Source: Nakamurella alba
GTDB lineage: Bacteria; Actinomycetota; Actinomycetes; Mycobacteriales; Nakamurellaceae
DNA length: 64,000 bases
Assembly: GCF_009707545.1 (NCBI RefSeq)
Contig: NZ_WLYK01000001.1
Span: 1,302,001 to 1,366,000, forward strand
Reading direction: 5' to 3'
This document shows positions 41,146-50,433 of the stretch, piece by piece. The stretch's first letter is position 1. Each line of letters opens with the position of its first letter. The translations under genes were made by a program, and so were the position numbers. The notes under the pieces are model-generated. The model saw nothing but the letters and a program-made list of their open reading frames with translations, had not been told where the DNA came from and made no database searches.

Positions 41146-41951
41146 ACCGGGCCGTCCGCCCGCCGACCCCGCACCCGTCCGGCGCGGTGCCGCCGGCGAT
41201 CCCGCGGGATGCGGTGCCGCAGCACGTCGCACTGGTGATGGACGGCAACGGACGCTGGGCCAAGCAGCGCGGACTGCCCCGCACCGAGGGGCACAAGCGC
41301 GGGGAGGCCGCGCTGTTCGACGTGGTCGAGGGCGCGATCGAGCTGGGTGTCCGGCACCTGTCCGCCTACGCCTTCTCCACCGAGAACTGGAAGCGGTCGC
41401 CCGAGGAGGTCCGCTTCCTGATGGGCTTCAACCGCGACGTGATCCGGCGGCGCCGGGACGGCATGCACGAGCTCGGCGTCCGGGTGCGCTGGGCCGGCCG
41501 CCGGCCGCGGCTCTGGCGCAGCGTGATCAACGAGCTGGAGGTCGCCGAGGAGCTGACCGCCGGCAACGACGTGCTGACCCTGACCATGTGTGTGAACTAC
41601 GGCGGCCGGGCCGAGATCGCCGATGCCGCAAGGGCGATCGCCGAGCTGGCGGCACAGGGCCGGATCGACCCGCGCAAGGTGGACGAGAAGATGCTGGCCC
41701 GCCACCTCGACGAGCCGGACATGCCCGATGTCGACCTGTTCCTGCGGTCGTCGGGGGAGCAGCGGACCAGCAACTTCCTGCTGTGGCAGTCCGCCTACGC
41801 CGAGATGGTCTTCCTGGACACCCTCTTCCCCGACTTCGACCGCCGTGACCTGTGGCGGGCGTGCGAGATCTACGCCGGGCGGACACGCCGCTTCGGCGGG
41901 GTGCTGCCGGGTCCGACCGGCGACACCGCGAGTGGAGGAACGGCCGTATGA
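41142..41951 (+). CDS. uppS: Polyprenyl diphosphate synthase (cis-prenyltransferase, UppS type)
   Basis: The 269-residue enzyme extends farnesyl or related diphosphate with cis-isoprene units to make the lipid carrier for wall synthesis. Conserved regions are [16 protein letters not shown] (Asp34 of the first motif), [22 protein letters not shown], and [19 protein letters not shown]; the usual RTSGE is RSSGE here. The GTG start overlaps the recO stop by GTGA, so translation is coupled. It ends in ATGA shared with the next gene. It replaces the Rv2361c position (from memory). Confidence 0.95.
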   Translation: MNRAVRPPTPHPSGAVPPAIPRDAVPQHVALVMDGNGRWAKQRGLPRTEGHKRGEAALFDVVEGAIELGVRHLSAYAFSTENWKRSPEEVRFLMGFNRDVIRRRRDGMHELGVRVRWAGRRPRLWRSVINELEVAEELTAGNDVLTLTMCVNYGGRAEIADAARAIAELAAQGRIDPRKVDEKMLARHLDEPDMPDVDLFLRSSGEQRTSNFLLWQSAYAEMVFLDTLFPDFDRRDLWRACEIYAGRTRRFGGVLPGPTGDTASGGTAV

Positions 41952-42967
41952 CCGGCGTGCACACCGGCGCCCCCGCGGTGCCGGACACGGAGAAGAAGCC
42001 GTACCGGCCCGGATCGCTGGAGGTGCTGGGGCTGGTCCTGGTGCTGGCCATCGTCTTCCGCGGACCGCTGGCCGACTTCGTGGACCGGGTGCTGCCCAGC
42101 AGTTGGGCGACCATCTTCGTGGCGATCTGCGTGCAGGCCACCCCGTTCCTGGTGCTCGGCGTGCTGGTGTCCGGGGTGATCGCCGCTTTCGTGCCGGCCT
42201 CGTTCTTCCGGCGGGTGATGCCGAAGAAGGCGGCGCCCGCGGTCGCGGTCGCCGGCGTCTGCGGGGTCGCGCTGCCCGGGTGCGAGTGCGGGTCGGTGCC
42301 GATCGCCGACCGGCTGATGGACCGCGGCGTCCGGCCGTCGGCGGCGCTGGCGTTCCTGCTGTCCGCGCCGGCGATCAACCCGATCGTCCTGGTGGCGACC
42401 GCGGTGGCGTTCCAGGCCGAGCCGCGGATGGTGTGGGCCCGGCTGGTCGCCGGCCTGCTGACCGCCGTCGTCGTCGGGCTGATCTGGGAGAAGATCGGCC
42501 GACCGGAGTGGATGAAGCCGCGGCTGCGGGACCGCGACGAGGAGCAGCAGGGCAGCGGCTGGAAGGTGCTCGTGCCGTCGATGCGGTCCGACTTCACCCA
42601 GGCCGCCGGCTTCCTGGTCATCGGTGCGGCCGCGGCCGCCACGCTGAACACCGTGGTGCCGCGCAGCATCATGGAGCATGTCGGGTCGTCGATCCTGCTC
42701 AGTCTGCTGGTGATGGGGCTGCTCGCGGTCGTGCTGGCGCTGTGCTCCGAGTCCGACGCGTTCGTCGCGGCCTCCTTCTCGACCATCCCGGTCGTCGGGA
42801 AGCTTGTCTTCCTGACCGTCGGCCCGGCCGTGGACATCAAGCTGTTCGCGATGCAGTCCGGCACCTTCGGCCGCCGGTTCGCGGTGCGGTTCGCGCCGCT
42901 GACCTTCCTGGTGGCGATGGTGATCGCGGTGGGTGTGGGGCTGCTGTTCTGGGGCGGCTGGTCGTGA
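41948..42967 (+). CDS. UPF0718 (DUF318) permease, YcgR-like
   Basis: The 339-residue membrane protein has about eight hydrophobic segments and the family motif [17 protein letters not shown] (about residues 113-129), whose Cys pair may bind metal, plus [17 protein letters not shown] and [13 protein letters not shown]. In B. subtilis the pair YcgR/YcgQ belongs to the Zur zinc-starvation regulon (from memory), suggesting a role in metal handling. The ATG overlaps the uppS stop by ATGA and has a ggagga site, so it belongs to the recO-uppS operon. The next gene encodes the usual partner. Confidence 0.87.
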   Translation: MTGVHTGAPAVPDTEKKPYRPGSLEVLGLVLVLAIVFRGPLADFVDRVLPSSWATIFVAICVQATPFLVLGVLVSGVIAAFVPASFFRRVMPKKAAPAVAVAGVCGVALPGCECGSVPIADRLMDRGVRPSAALAFLLSAPAINPIVLVATAVAFQAEPRMVWARLVAGLLTAVVVGLIWEKIGRPEWMKPRLRDRDEEQQGSGWKVLVPSMRSDFTQAAGFLVIGAAAAATLNTVVPRSIMEHVGSSILLSLLVMGLLAVVLALCSESDAFVAASFSTIPVVGKLVFLTVGPAVDIKLFAMQSGTFGRRFAVRFAPLTFLVAMVIAVGVGLLFWGGWS

Positions 42968-43034
42968 ACCCGGATCCTGGTCGTGAGCAGCTGGTCGGGC
43001 GGATGATGGTGACGGAACGGGAGCGGGTGAGCGG

Positions 43035-44141
43035 ATGAACAAGGAAGCGCAGTCGGTGATCGTCGTCCTGATGGGCGGCCTGCTGCTCTCGATCACCATC
43101 AGCGGCCGGTACACCTCGTACGTGCGGCCCGAGTTCGGCGTGCTGCTGATCATCTCCGGCGCGATCCTGATCGGCGTCGGCATCGTCTCGCTGGTCACCG
43201 CGGTACGCCGGGACGTCGCGAAGGAGAAGGCCCGCAAGGCGCTGCTCGCCGCGGTCCCGGCCGACGAGACCGCGCTCCGCGAGGGCCGGCCGTTCGCGAT
43301 GGCCGAGTTCACCGGCGTGCTGCGGACCCCCGCCGACAGCGCCGGAGTGGACGGTGGCGGGGCCGGCGGTGACAGCGGTGGCCGGCACCGGCAGGTCGAC
43401 GAGGGCGAGTTGCGGCCGGAGCCGCTGCCGGTCAGCGCCGCGGTGGTCGAGGCGGACCCTGAGGACCACCATCACGGCCACGACCACAGCCGGTCCAAGG
43501 CGCCCTGGTTGATCCTGGCGCCGGTGCTGGTGCTGCTGGTCGCCGCGCCGCCCGCGCTGGGTGCCGACGCGGTGGCCCGGTCCGCCGGGTCCCAGGCGGT
43601 GGCCGGACTCGAGGAGCTGGCAGCGACCGACTCCGGTTCCGGCTCGACGTCGGCGAACACCGACACCGGCGGCAAGGACGCGGCCGGCGGCGGTGGCGGC
43701 TACGCCTTCAACGACGGATCCGGACGCGGGGTCGGTACCGAGGCGTTCGCCCGGCAGCGGCCCACCATGCAGTTCGACCCGCTGCCGACCGGTGAGGACC
43801 CGGCGATCCCGCTGCGCGAGTTCGTGCTGCGCGCGCTGTACGACGGGGAGGACTCGGTGGTCGACACCCCGGTCACCGTCACCGGTTTCATCGCCCCCGC
43901 GGGCACCGGGTTCACCAGCGGCTACTCGATCGCCCGGCTGGTGATCAGCTGCTGCGCGGCGGACGCCAACCCGATGCAGATCCACGTCGACGGTGATGCC
44001 CCGCTGCCCACCGACACCTGGGTGACCGCCGTCGTCACCGCCGTGCCGGACACCGCGGGGCAGGACAACGGCTACGTGCCGACGGTGACGGTCACCTCGA
44101 TCACCCCGGTCGACCAGCCCTCGGATCCGTACGAGCACTGA
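43035..44141 (+). CDS. TIGR03943 (YcgQ/UPF0703-like) membrane protein with His-rich loop
   Basis: The 368-residue protein starts with two membrane helices (about residues 8-60), then a long hydrophilic region holding DHHHGHDH (about 143-152), a third hydrophobic segment (WLILAPVLVLLVAAPPALG) and an extracytoplasmic domain with the family motif ISCCAADANPMQIHV (Cys pair). The His cluster and Cys pair both point to metal binding, probably zinc. It follows the UPF0718 permease by 67 nt, a widely conserved pairing. The 3' end (encoding VDQPSDPYEH) lies in an 81-bp unit that is triplicated downstream. Confidence 0.87.
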   Translation: MNKEAQSVIVVLMGGLLLSITISGRYTSYVRPEFGVLLIISGAILIGVGIVSLVTAVRRDVAKEKARKALLAAVPADETALREGRPFAMAEFTGVLRTPADSAGVDGGGAGGDSGGRHRQVDEGELRPEPLPVSAAVVEADPEDHHHGHDHSRSKAPWLILAPVLVLLVAAPPALGADAVARSAGSQAVAGLEELAATDSGSGSTSANTDTGGKDAAGGGGGYAFNDGSGRGVGTEAFARQRPTMQFDPLPTGEDPAIPLREFVLRALYDGEDSVVDTPVTVTGFIAPAGTGFTSGYSIARLVISCCAADANPMQIHVDGDAPLPTDTWVTAVVTAVPDTAGQDNGYVPTVTVTSITPVDQPSDPYEH

Positions 44142-44351
44142 GCCGACGGCGGCTTCCCCTCAGCGGGCGCCGGGCACCTCGGACATCCGGTCGACCAGGC
44201 GTCGGATCCGTACGAGCACTGAGCCGACGGCGGCTTCCCCTCAGCGGGCGCCGGGCACCTCGGACATCCGGTCGACCAGGCGTCGGATCTGAACGAGCAC
44301 TGAGCCGACCGGCGGCGCACCGGGTCAGCGGGCGCCGGGCACCTCGGACAC
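44106..44351. repeat. 81-bp direct repeat, three copies, spanning the ends of two convergent genes
   Basis: Copies begin at 44106, 44187 and 44268 (ccggtcgacca...). The first two are nearly identical over 81 bp, the third has changes and 3 extra nt. Each copy contains the plus-strand tail of the TIGR03943 gene with its TGA and the minus-strand tail of the epimerase gene with its TGA. The third copy overlaps the true 3' end of the epimerase gene. Confidence 0.92.
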
Positions 44352-45215
44352 CAGGGCGTCGTGCAGGGTCTGGTGGGTGAAGGCGAACCCGGAGTCGGCC
44401 AGCACCACCGGCACCGCGCGCTGACCGCCGAGCAGTTCCTGGGCGAAGCCGCCGAGCACCAGCTCGAGCGCCGGGCCGGGCACCCACCAGGGGGTCGGCC
44501 GGTGCACGGCACGTCCGATGGCCGCGACGAACTCCTTGTTCCGCACCGGGACCGGTCCGGTCAGGTTCACCGGACCGGTGACGTCCGCGACCAGCAGGTG
44601 ACGCATGGCATCGATGTGGTCGGTGGCGGAGATCCACGGGCACCACTGGCGGCCACTGCCCAGCTTCCCGCCGAGGAACAGCTTGCTGACCAGCGACAGC
44701 TGTTTCAGCACACCGCCTTCGTGGCCGATGACCAAGCCGGTGCGCAGATGCACCACGCGGGTGCCGCCTTCGGACGCCGGGGCGGTGGCGGCCTCCCAGT
44801 CGCGGCAGATCCCGGCCAGGAACGTCGATCCCGGGCCGGCCGTCTCCTCCAGCACCTCGTCTCCGCGGTCGCCGTAGAAGCCGACCGCCGAGGCGTTGAG
44901 CAGCACCGGGACCCGGCGCGCGGCGCAGCCGCGGGCCAGCAGTTCGGTCGGCCGGACGCGGGAGGTGCGGATCAGCCGCCGGTAGTCGTCGGTCCAGCGC
45001 TTGTCGCCGACGCCGGCCCCGCAGAGGTTGACCACCGCCGCGGCGCCGTCCAGGACCGAGTCGTCGAAGGACCCGCTGTCGGGGTCCCACTGCACCTGGC
45101 CCTCAACGGGTGGGCGGCGGACCAGTTCGACGACGTCGTGCCCCGCGGCGCGCAGCGCGGAGGTCAGCCGGCTCCCCAGGAACCCGCTGACCCCCGCCGC
45201 CACGATGCGAGACAC
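44325..45215 (-). CDS. TIGR01777-family NAD(P)-binding epimerase-like protein
   Basis: The 296-residue protein is an extended short-chain dehydrogenase/reductase. It has an N-terminal Rossmann motif GVSGFLGSRL (about residues 8-17), VVNLCGAGVGDKRW, NASAVGFYGDRGDE (Tyr of the YxxxK region is absent or shifted) and GPVNLTGPVPVRNKEFV (about 215-231), all typical of the TIGR01777 (SulA/YfcH-like) family. A C-terminal region PWWVPGPALELVLGGFAQELL completes it. The start is GTG, 4 nt after sucB, so it is probably translated from the lpdA-sucB transcript. It corresponds to Rv2216 beside dlaT (from memory). Reaction unknown. Confidence 0.9.
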   Translation of the reverse strand: MSRIVAAGVSGFLGSRLTSALRAAGHDVVELVRRPPVEGQVQWDPDSGSFDDSVLDGAAAVVNLCGAGVGDKRWTDDYRRLIRTSRVRPTELLARGCAARRVPVLLNASAVGFYGDRGDEVLEETAGPGSTFLAGICRDWEAATAPASEGGTRVVHLRTGLVIGHEGGVLKQLSLVSKLFLGGKLGSGRQWCPWISATDHIDAMRHLLVADVTGPVNLTGPVPVRNKEFVAAIGRAVHRPTPWWVPGPALELVLGGFAQELLGGQRAVPVVLADSGFAFTHQTLHDALVSEVPGAR

Positions 45216-45219
45216 GGTC

Positions 45220-47070
45220 TCAGAGCCCCAGGTCGCCCTCGAACTCGCCGGCCTCGATGCGCTTCTTGACCACCTGCAGGAACCGGGAGGCGTCCGCCCC
45301 GTCGATGTTCCGGTGGTCGTACGACATCGCCAGGTAGGCCATGGACCGGATCGCGATGACGTCGTTGCCGTCGGCGTCGCTGATCACCGTCGGGCGCTTG
45401 ACGATCGCGCCGGTGCCGAGGATCGCCGACTGCGGCGGCACGAAGATCGGGGTGTCGAAGAGTGCCCCGACCGATCCGGTGTTGGTGATCGTGAAGGTGC
45501 CGCCGGACAGGTCGTCCGGGGTGATCTTGTTGTCGCGGGTGCGGGACGCGAGATCGGCGATCTTGCGGGCGATCCCGCCGAGGTTGAGGTCCTCGGCCTG
45601 CTTGACCACCGGCACCACCAGGCCGCGCGGGGTGTCCACCGCGATGCCCAGGTTGACGTTGCCGTGGTAGGTGATCTCCTTCAGGTCGTCCGACAGCGAG
45701 GAGTTGATCACCGGGTACACCCGGAGCGCCTCGACCGCGGCCTTCACGAAGAACGGCAGGAAGGACAGCTTGACGCCCTCGCGGGCCTCGAAACCGGCCT
45801 TGGCCTTGGCACGGAGCGCCGCGACCCGGGTCACGTCGACCTCGATCACCGTGGTCAGCTGGGCGGCCGTCTGCAGGCCGTACAGCATGTTCTTGGCGAT
45901 CGACTGGCGGATGCGCGGCAGCTTCTGGGTGGTGCCGAGCAGCGCGGTCGCCGCGGCGTCCGGCTTCGGCGCACCGCCGCTCTTGGGTGCGGCGGCAGGG
46001 GCTGCCGCTGCGGCCGGTGCCGGGGTCTCGGCGGCGACCTTCGCGGCCTTCGCCGCCTCGGCGGCGGCGAGGACGTCCTCGCGCCGGATCCGGCCACCGA
46101 CCCCGGTGCCCTTCACCGACCCCAGGTCCACGCCGTTGTCGGCCGCCAGCTTGCGGATCACCGGGGTGACGTAGACGCCGGCCGGCTCCGCGGCCTTCGG
46201 CTGCCAGGACGCCGCAGGTGCGGCGGCTGCGGGAGTGGCGGCTGCGGCTGCCGGTGCGGCGGCGTCGGGCTGGGTGGTGGGCGCCGGGGGAGCGGGAGCG
46301 GGAGCGGGAGCAGGTGCCTCGGCCTTCGGCTCCGGCTTCGGTGCCGGCGTGGGTTCCGGCTTCGGCTCGGGCTTCGGCTCCGGCGCGGGCTCTGCCGCCT
46401 TCGGCTCCGGGGCGGCCGCGGAGGCGGCACCGGCATCGCCGATGACAGCGAGCTTGCCGCCCACCTCGACGGTCTCGTCCTCGCCGACGCTGATCTCCAG
46501 CAGGGTGCCGGCGACCGGCGACGGCACCTCGGTGTCGACCTTGTCGGTGGAGATTTCGACCAGCGGCTCGTCCACGGCGACCTCGTCACCGACGGCCTTG
46601 AGCCAGCGGGTGACTGTGCCCTCGGTGACGGACTCGCCCATCGCGGGCAGCGTGACCTCGGTGCCGGACGCGGCCGGGGCGGTGCCGGCGGCGGGCTTCT
46701 CGGCCGGTGCCTCGGTCTCGGTGGACGGCGCCTCGGCCGGGGTGCTCTCCTGCGCCTCGGGGACGGCCTCCGGCTCCGGCTCGGGCTCGGCCGCGGGGGC
46801 CTCGGCGGCGGGCGCCTCGGCCGCTGCGCCGGACCCGTCACCGATGACGGCCAGCTCGGCGCCGATCTCGGCCGTCTCGTCCTCCTGGACGACGATCTTC
46901 TCGAGCACACCGGCCACCGGGGACGGGATCTCGGTGTCGACCTTGTCGGTGGAGACCTCGAGCAACGGCTCGTCGACCGCGACCTCGTCACCGACGGCCT
47001 TCAGCCAGCGGGTGACGGTGCCCTCGGTGACGCTCTCGCCGAGCGCCGGCATCTGTACGGAGTGGGACAT
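45220..47070 (-). CDS. sucB: 2-oxoacid dehydrogenase E2 component (dihydrolipoamide acyltransferase, SucB/DlaT type)
   Basis: The 616-residue E2 has two lipoyl domains (about residues 1-80 and 140-220), each with a modified Lys in STDKVDTE (first Lys43), joined by long Ala/Pro/Glu-rich linkers. The E3-binding domain follows ([18 protein letters not shown], about 315-332), and the C-terminal catalytic domain ends with [10 protein letters not shown] carrying the active His and Asp. In mycobacteria the homologue DlaT serves both pyruvate dehydrogenase and the peroxiredoxin reductase system. The gene lies 36 nt downstream of lpdA. The ATG is preceded by an agagga stretch. Confidence 0.95.
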   Translation of the reverse strand: MSHSVQMPALGESVTEGTVTRWLKAVGDEVAVDEPLLEVSTDKVDTEIPSPVAGVLEKIVVQEDETAEIGAELAVIGDGSGAAAEAPAAEAPAAEPEPEPEAVPEAQESTPAEAPSTETEAPAEKPAAGTAPAASGTEVTLPAMGESVTEGTVTRWLKAVGDEVAVDEPLVEISTDKVDTEVPSPVAGTLLEISVGEDETVEVGGKLAVIGDAGAASAAAPEPKAAEPAPEPKPEPKPEPTPAPKPEPKAEAPAPAPAPAPPAPTTQPDAAAPAAAAATPAAAAPAASWQPKAAEPAGVYVTPVIRKLAADNGVDLGSVKGTGVGGRIRREDVLAAAEAAKAAKVAAETPAPAAAAAPAAAPKSGGAPKPDAAATALLGTTQKLPRIRQSIAKNMLYGLQTAAQLTTVIEVDVTRVAALRAKAKAGFEAREGVKLSFLPFFVKAAVEALRVYPVINSSLSDDLKEITYHGNVNLGIAVDTPRGLVVPVVKQAEDLNLGGIARKIADLASRTRDNKITPDDLSGGTFTITNTGSVGALFDTPIFVPPQSAILGTGAIVKRPTVISDADGNDVIAIRSMAYLAMSYDHRNIDGADASRFLQVVKKRIEAGEFEGDLGL

Positions 47071-47106
47071 TCCTCTGCTACCTCTTCCAGAATTCCGGGC
47101 GGCCGG

Positions 47107-48477
47107 TCAGTTGTGCACGTGCAGCGGCTTGCCGGCCAGGGCCAGCATGGCCTCGCCCAGCGCCTCGTACTGGGTCGGGTGGGCGTGGATCAGCGGGGCG
47201 ACGTCCTCCGGGTAGGCCTCCCAGCCGACGATCAGCTGCGCCTCGCCGATGACCTCGCCCATCCGCGCACCCACCACGTGGATACCCACGATCGGCCCGT
47301 TCTTCACCCGGACGACCTTCACGCCGCCCGCGGTCTTGAGGATGTTCGACTTCGGGTTGCCGGCCAGGTCGTAGACGAAGGTGTCGATCTCGCCGTGCAC
47401 CTCCTGCGCCTTGGCCTCGGTGAGCCCGACGGAGGCGATCTGCGGGTCGCAGTAGGTGATCTTCGGGATGTCCGCGTCCGGGATGACCTTCGGGTTCAGC
47501 CCGGCGATGTCCTCGGCGACGAAGATGCCGTGCTGGAAGCCGCGGTGCGCCAGTTGCAGGCCGGGGACGATGTCGCCGATCGCGTAGACGTTGGGCAGGT
47601 TGGTGCGCAGCCGCTCGTCGGTGATGACGAAGCCGCGGTCCATGGTGACGCCGGCCTCCTCGAAGCCGCAGCCGGCGGTCGATGGGCCACGGCCGACGGC
47701 GACCAGCAGGAGGTCGGCGGACAGGGTCTCGCCGGTCTCCAGGGTGACCGTGACGCCGGAGTCGTCCTGGGTGACCGAGGAGAACTTCACGCCGGTCTTG
47801 AAGCCGATCTTGCGCTTGCGGAAGGCGCGCTCCAGGTGCTTCTGCGCCCACGGGTCCTCGGCCGGGACCAGGCTCGGCAGCGCCTCGACGATGGTCACCT
47901 CGGTGCCGAAGGAGGCCCATACGGAGGCGAACTCGACGCCGATGACGCCGCCGCCCAGCACGATCGCCTTCTCCGGGATCCACTCGAGGCCGAGCGCCTG
48001 CTCGCTGGTGATGACCCGGCCCTCGATGGCCAGCCCGGGCAGGCTGCGCGAGTAGGAACCGGTGGCCAGCACGACGTTGGTACCGATGTAGCGGTCCTCG
48101 CCGACCACCACGGTGTTCGGGCCGACGAAGGTGCCGGTGCCCTCGACGATGGTGATGCCGCGAGACTTGACCAGGCCGGTCAGGCCCTTGAACGCGCGGG
48201 TGACGACGCCGTCCTTGTACTTCAGCAGGCCCGGGACGTCGACGCCGTCGAAGGAGGTCTTCAGGCCGAGGGCCGCGCCGTCCTTCGCCTCGTCGGCGAC
48301 CTCGGCGGCGTGCAGCAGCGACTTCGTCGGCACGCAGCCGCGGTGAAGGCAGGTGCCGCCGAGCTTGTCCTTCTCGACGAGCACCACCGAGGACCCCAGC
48401 TCGGAGGCGCGCAGGGCCGCCGCGTACCCGGCCGACCCTCCGCCCAGAACAACAAGATCGACCGTGGTGTCTGACAT
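47107..48477 (-). CDS. lpdA: Dihydrolipoamide dehydrogenase (E3)
   Basis: The 456-residue flavoenzyme reoxidises dihydrolipoamide on the E2 with NAD+. It shows the FAD-binding VVLGGGSAGYAAALRASELG, the redox disulfide GGTCLHRGCVPTK (Cys43, Cys48), the NAD-binding GGGVIGVEFASVW, the second FAD motif NVYAIGDIV, and the C-terminal HAHPTQYEALGEA with the His-Glu pair. The ATG at 48477 gives the family start; the open frame extends upstream without conservation. With sucB downstream it forms the E3-E2 part of a 2-oxoacid dehydrogenase; the E1 gene is elsewhere. Confidence 0.96.
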   Translation of the reverse strand: MSDTTVDLVVLGGGSAGYAAALRASELGSSVVLVEKDKLGGTCLHRGCVPTKSLLHAAEVADEAKDGAALGLKTSFDGVDVPGLLKYKDGVVTRAFKGLTGLVKSRGITIVEGTGTFVGPNTVVVGEDRYIGTNVVLATGSYSRSLPGLAIEGRVITSEQALGLEWIPEKAIVLGGGVIGVEFASVWASFGTEVTIVEALPSLVPAEDPWAQKHLERAFRKRKIGFKTGVKFSSVTQDDSGVTVTLETGETLSADLLLVAVGRGPSTAGCGFEEAGVTMDRGFVITDERLRTNLPNVYAIGDIVPGLQLAHRGFQHGIFVAEDIAGLNPKVIPDADIPKITYCDPQIASVGLTEAKAQEVHGEIDTFVYDLAGNPKSNILKTAGGVKVVRVKNGPIVGIHVVGARMGEVIGEAQLIVGWEAYPEDVAPLIHAHPTQYEALGEAMLALAGKPLHVHN

Positions 48478-48774
48478 CGGTGACCGAACTCCTCGCGCAT
48501 CGTTAGCAGCTTGTCCACCCCGGATGCCCGGATCGCGGGCACGCGGGTGCGGGCTCCATCTTGGCACTACGCTCCGACACGCGCGGAGCGGGTGGACCCC
48601 GGACGCTGCGCTCGTGGCGAAACCGGCCTCCGGTACGCCGGAAGTGTGGTGGCGTTGCGCCTGCCGGTCGGGCTGCCACACGTCCGCGTGGTTCCGGGGG
48701 AAGATGGACGCAACGGACACGGCGGGTATCCCAGGGGCGGTCGCCCGGTGGCGGCGGAGGCAGGCGGAGGAATC

Positions 48775-49107
48775 ATGGGGATGTTCGGGCTCGGCAAGAA
48801 GCGATCCGAGCGCAAGGAGACCAGGGAGCGGCTCGACTCCTGGGTGCAGGAGCGCCGCGGCGTCGAGGTGTTCGTGGAGCCGAAGACCGCGGTGACCGGG
48901 GTCAGCATGGTGCTCGTCGCGCACGACGGGGAGTTCACCCGCCGCCTCGTCGACACCCCCGCCAAGGCCCGTGACTTCGCCCGTGACCACGGCCTGCCCA
49001 TCTACGACGCGACCGTCGTCGGCTATCCCCAGCGCATGCGCGACTATTCCCGCCGCACCACCCTCCTCGCCCGAAGGGCCGAGCAGGAGCGGTTGGACGG
49101 GCGGTAG
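48775..49107 (+). CDS. Small conserved actinobacterial protein of unknown function
   Basis: The 110-residue cytosolic protein starts with a basic segment (MGMFGLGKKRSERKETRERL) and then a region WVQERRGVEVFVEPKTAVTG and LVAHDGEFTRRLVDTPAKAR, ending in LPIYDATVVGYPQRMRDYSR. I recall similar small genes next to lpd/sucB in other actinobacteria, sometimes labelled oxidoreductase, but see no cofactor or catalytic motif. The ATG has a perfect ggagg site 6 nt upstream, so expression is likely. It is divergent from lpdA; the long gene-free repeat region follows it. Confidence 0.7.
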   Translation: MGMFGLGKKRSERKETRERLDSWVQERRGVEVFVEPKTAVTGVSMVLVAHDGEFTRRLVDTPAKARDFARDHGLPIYDATVVGYPQRMRDYSRRTTLLARRAEQERLDGR

Positions 49108-49179
49108 GTCGTCGGCGGTCATCCGGGGTTCGTCGCCGGGTTGGAGATGCCGGACGGTGTCCCTTCGGCCCGACGGGCA

Positions 49180-49600
49180 GCAGGGTGACGGTTCGCCACG
49201 CAGTTGAACTGCGCCCGGGACAGGAGCAGTTGTCCGGTGGAGCGGCCGGGTGGCTGCCCGGGAGGGGTGTTGAGTTGAACTGCGCCGGGACGGCTGCCGG
49301 TACGAACAGGCGGGGTCGGTCAGCCGGCCGGCGGTTCCCGGTTGGTGCTGAACCGCGCCCGGACCAGAGCTGGTAGACGGGCGGCCGGGTGACGGTTCGC
49401 CGCAGAGTTGAATTGCGGCCAGACCAGGGCCGGTAGGCGGGCGATCCGGCGGGCGGCCGGGTGACGGTTCGCGACGGTGTTGAACTGCGGCCGGGACAAG
49501 GGTCGGTGGGCGGGTGGTGCCGTCGTGTTGCCGGGTGGCGGTTCGTGGGTGTTCTGAACTGCGCCCGGACAGCGGCGGGTAGGAACGGGTGGGGTTGGTC
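49180..49600 (+). repeat. Dispersed-type tandem repeat family A, six copies
   Basis: The core GTTGAACTGCGCCCGGGACA occurs at 49203 and with changes at 49274, 49347, 49407, 49479 and 49553, with steps of 60-74 bp. A companion block gggtgacggttcgc precedes most cores by about 20 nt. Unit length is not a multiple of 3, arguing against a protein repeat. Confidence 0.8.
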
Positions 49601-49895
49601 CGCCGGCCGGCGGTCGAGGGGGTTCAGCTCCGCAGGTGTTTCGGTTCCGGGGCCGTCTGCCTACCGTCTGTGTGGCCAGGCGGACCGGGAACTCGCCATC
49701 TCCACGCTGCGCTCCTCCAGGGCATCGAAATGTCACCGCCCACGGGTCGGGTCCGGGCACTCCCGGCCTTCGTTGGCCGAAAATCCGTGCGACGGACGGA
49801 ATTTGGGCCAACGAGCGGCAGCGGAGATGATCAGGGCCGGATTCCCTGTCGTGCACGGCCAAGGAAGGACGATGACCACAGGTCCTTCCGTTGGC

Positions 49896-49932
49896 GGTCC
49901 TTCTGGCTACACGTGGTGTAGCCACAAGGACC
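49896..49932. promoter_or_regulatory. 37-nt inverted repeat with 17-nt arms
   Basis: GGTCCTTCTGGCTACAC and its near-perfect complement (49916-49932) flank the 3-nt loop gtg; only the C-C pair in mid-arm fails. It would form a stable RNA hairpin or a cruciform-type operator. No T-run follows and it is not next to a gene end. Confidence 0.7.
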
Positions 49933-50004
49933 GGGAAGGAGATCGCACAGAGCTCGACCTGCTTACCCGACCGACCTCCGGGCTCGAGAACCCGGCCACC
50001 GCAG

Positions 50005-50360
50005 CACGTTCCCGCGGTTCAGGGCAATCGGTAAAGCCGACCGCCGCGACCGCAATCCCGGCTCGACAACCCGGCCACCGCAGGCCATTCCCGCTGGTCA
50101 TGGCAATCGGTGAACCCAACCACCCACTGACCGCAGGCCAGCTCGACGACCTGGTCCCCGGTGGTCAGGGCGATCGTTGAACCCGACCACCCACTGACCG
50201 CAGGTCGGCCCGACAACTTGGCCTCCGCCCGCCATTCCCGCTGGTCAGGGCAATCGGTGAACCCGACCACTCACTGACCGCCAGGCCGGCTCGCGAACCC
50301 AGCTACCGCAGCACATTCCCGCTGGTCAGGGCGATCGTTGACCCGACCACCCCGCTGACC
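50005..50360 (-). repeat. Tandem repeat family B, five copies of about 80 bp
   Basis: The core agggcRatcg and its surroundings (cattcccgctggtc before, gtgaacccgaccac and cactgaccgcaggc after) recur at 50021, 50100, 50167, 50247 and 50328, with steps of 79, 67, 80 and 81 bp. Each unit has ggtcag and ctgacc as an internal inverted pair. The copies end about 75 nt before the pepA stop. Confidence 0.85.
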
Positions 50361-50433
50361 CCAGGCCGGCTCGAGAACCCGGCGGGCCCGGCTGGTCGGA
50401 GTGGGAAGCACACCCACCCCGACCACCCGAACC

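Larger units (their letters stand above)
49108..50433. other. 1.3-kb gene-free region with two repeat families and a long hairpin
   Basis: None of the frames here looks like a protein: they are Arg/Pro-rich shadows and lack good starts. The stretch holds repeat family A (49180-49600), a long inverted repeat (49896-49932), an 8-bp inverted repeat GGAAGGAC/GTCCTTCC around 49864-49889, and repeat family B (50005-50360). It separates the lpdA locus from pepA. Confidence 0.7.

Noticed and set aside
45001-48474. An 1157-codon plus-strand open frame antisense to sucB and lpdA
   Set aside because: Leu/Gly/Arg/Asp-rich shadow of two well-supported genes.
49320-49925. A 201-codon minus-strand open frame over repeat family A
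   Set aside because: Repeat steps (60-74 bp) are not multiples of 3, the composition is Pro/Arg-rich and no good start is seen.
50005-50360. Family B repeats as a CRISPR array
   Set aside because: Units are about 80 bp and similar along their whole length, with no short identical repeats separated by unique spacers and no cas genes in the window.
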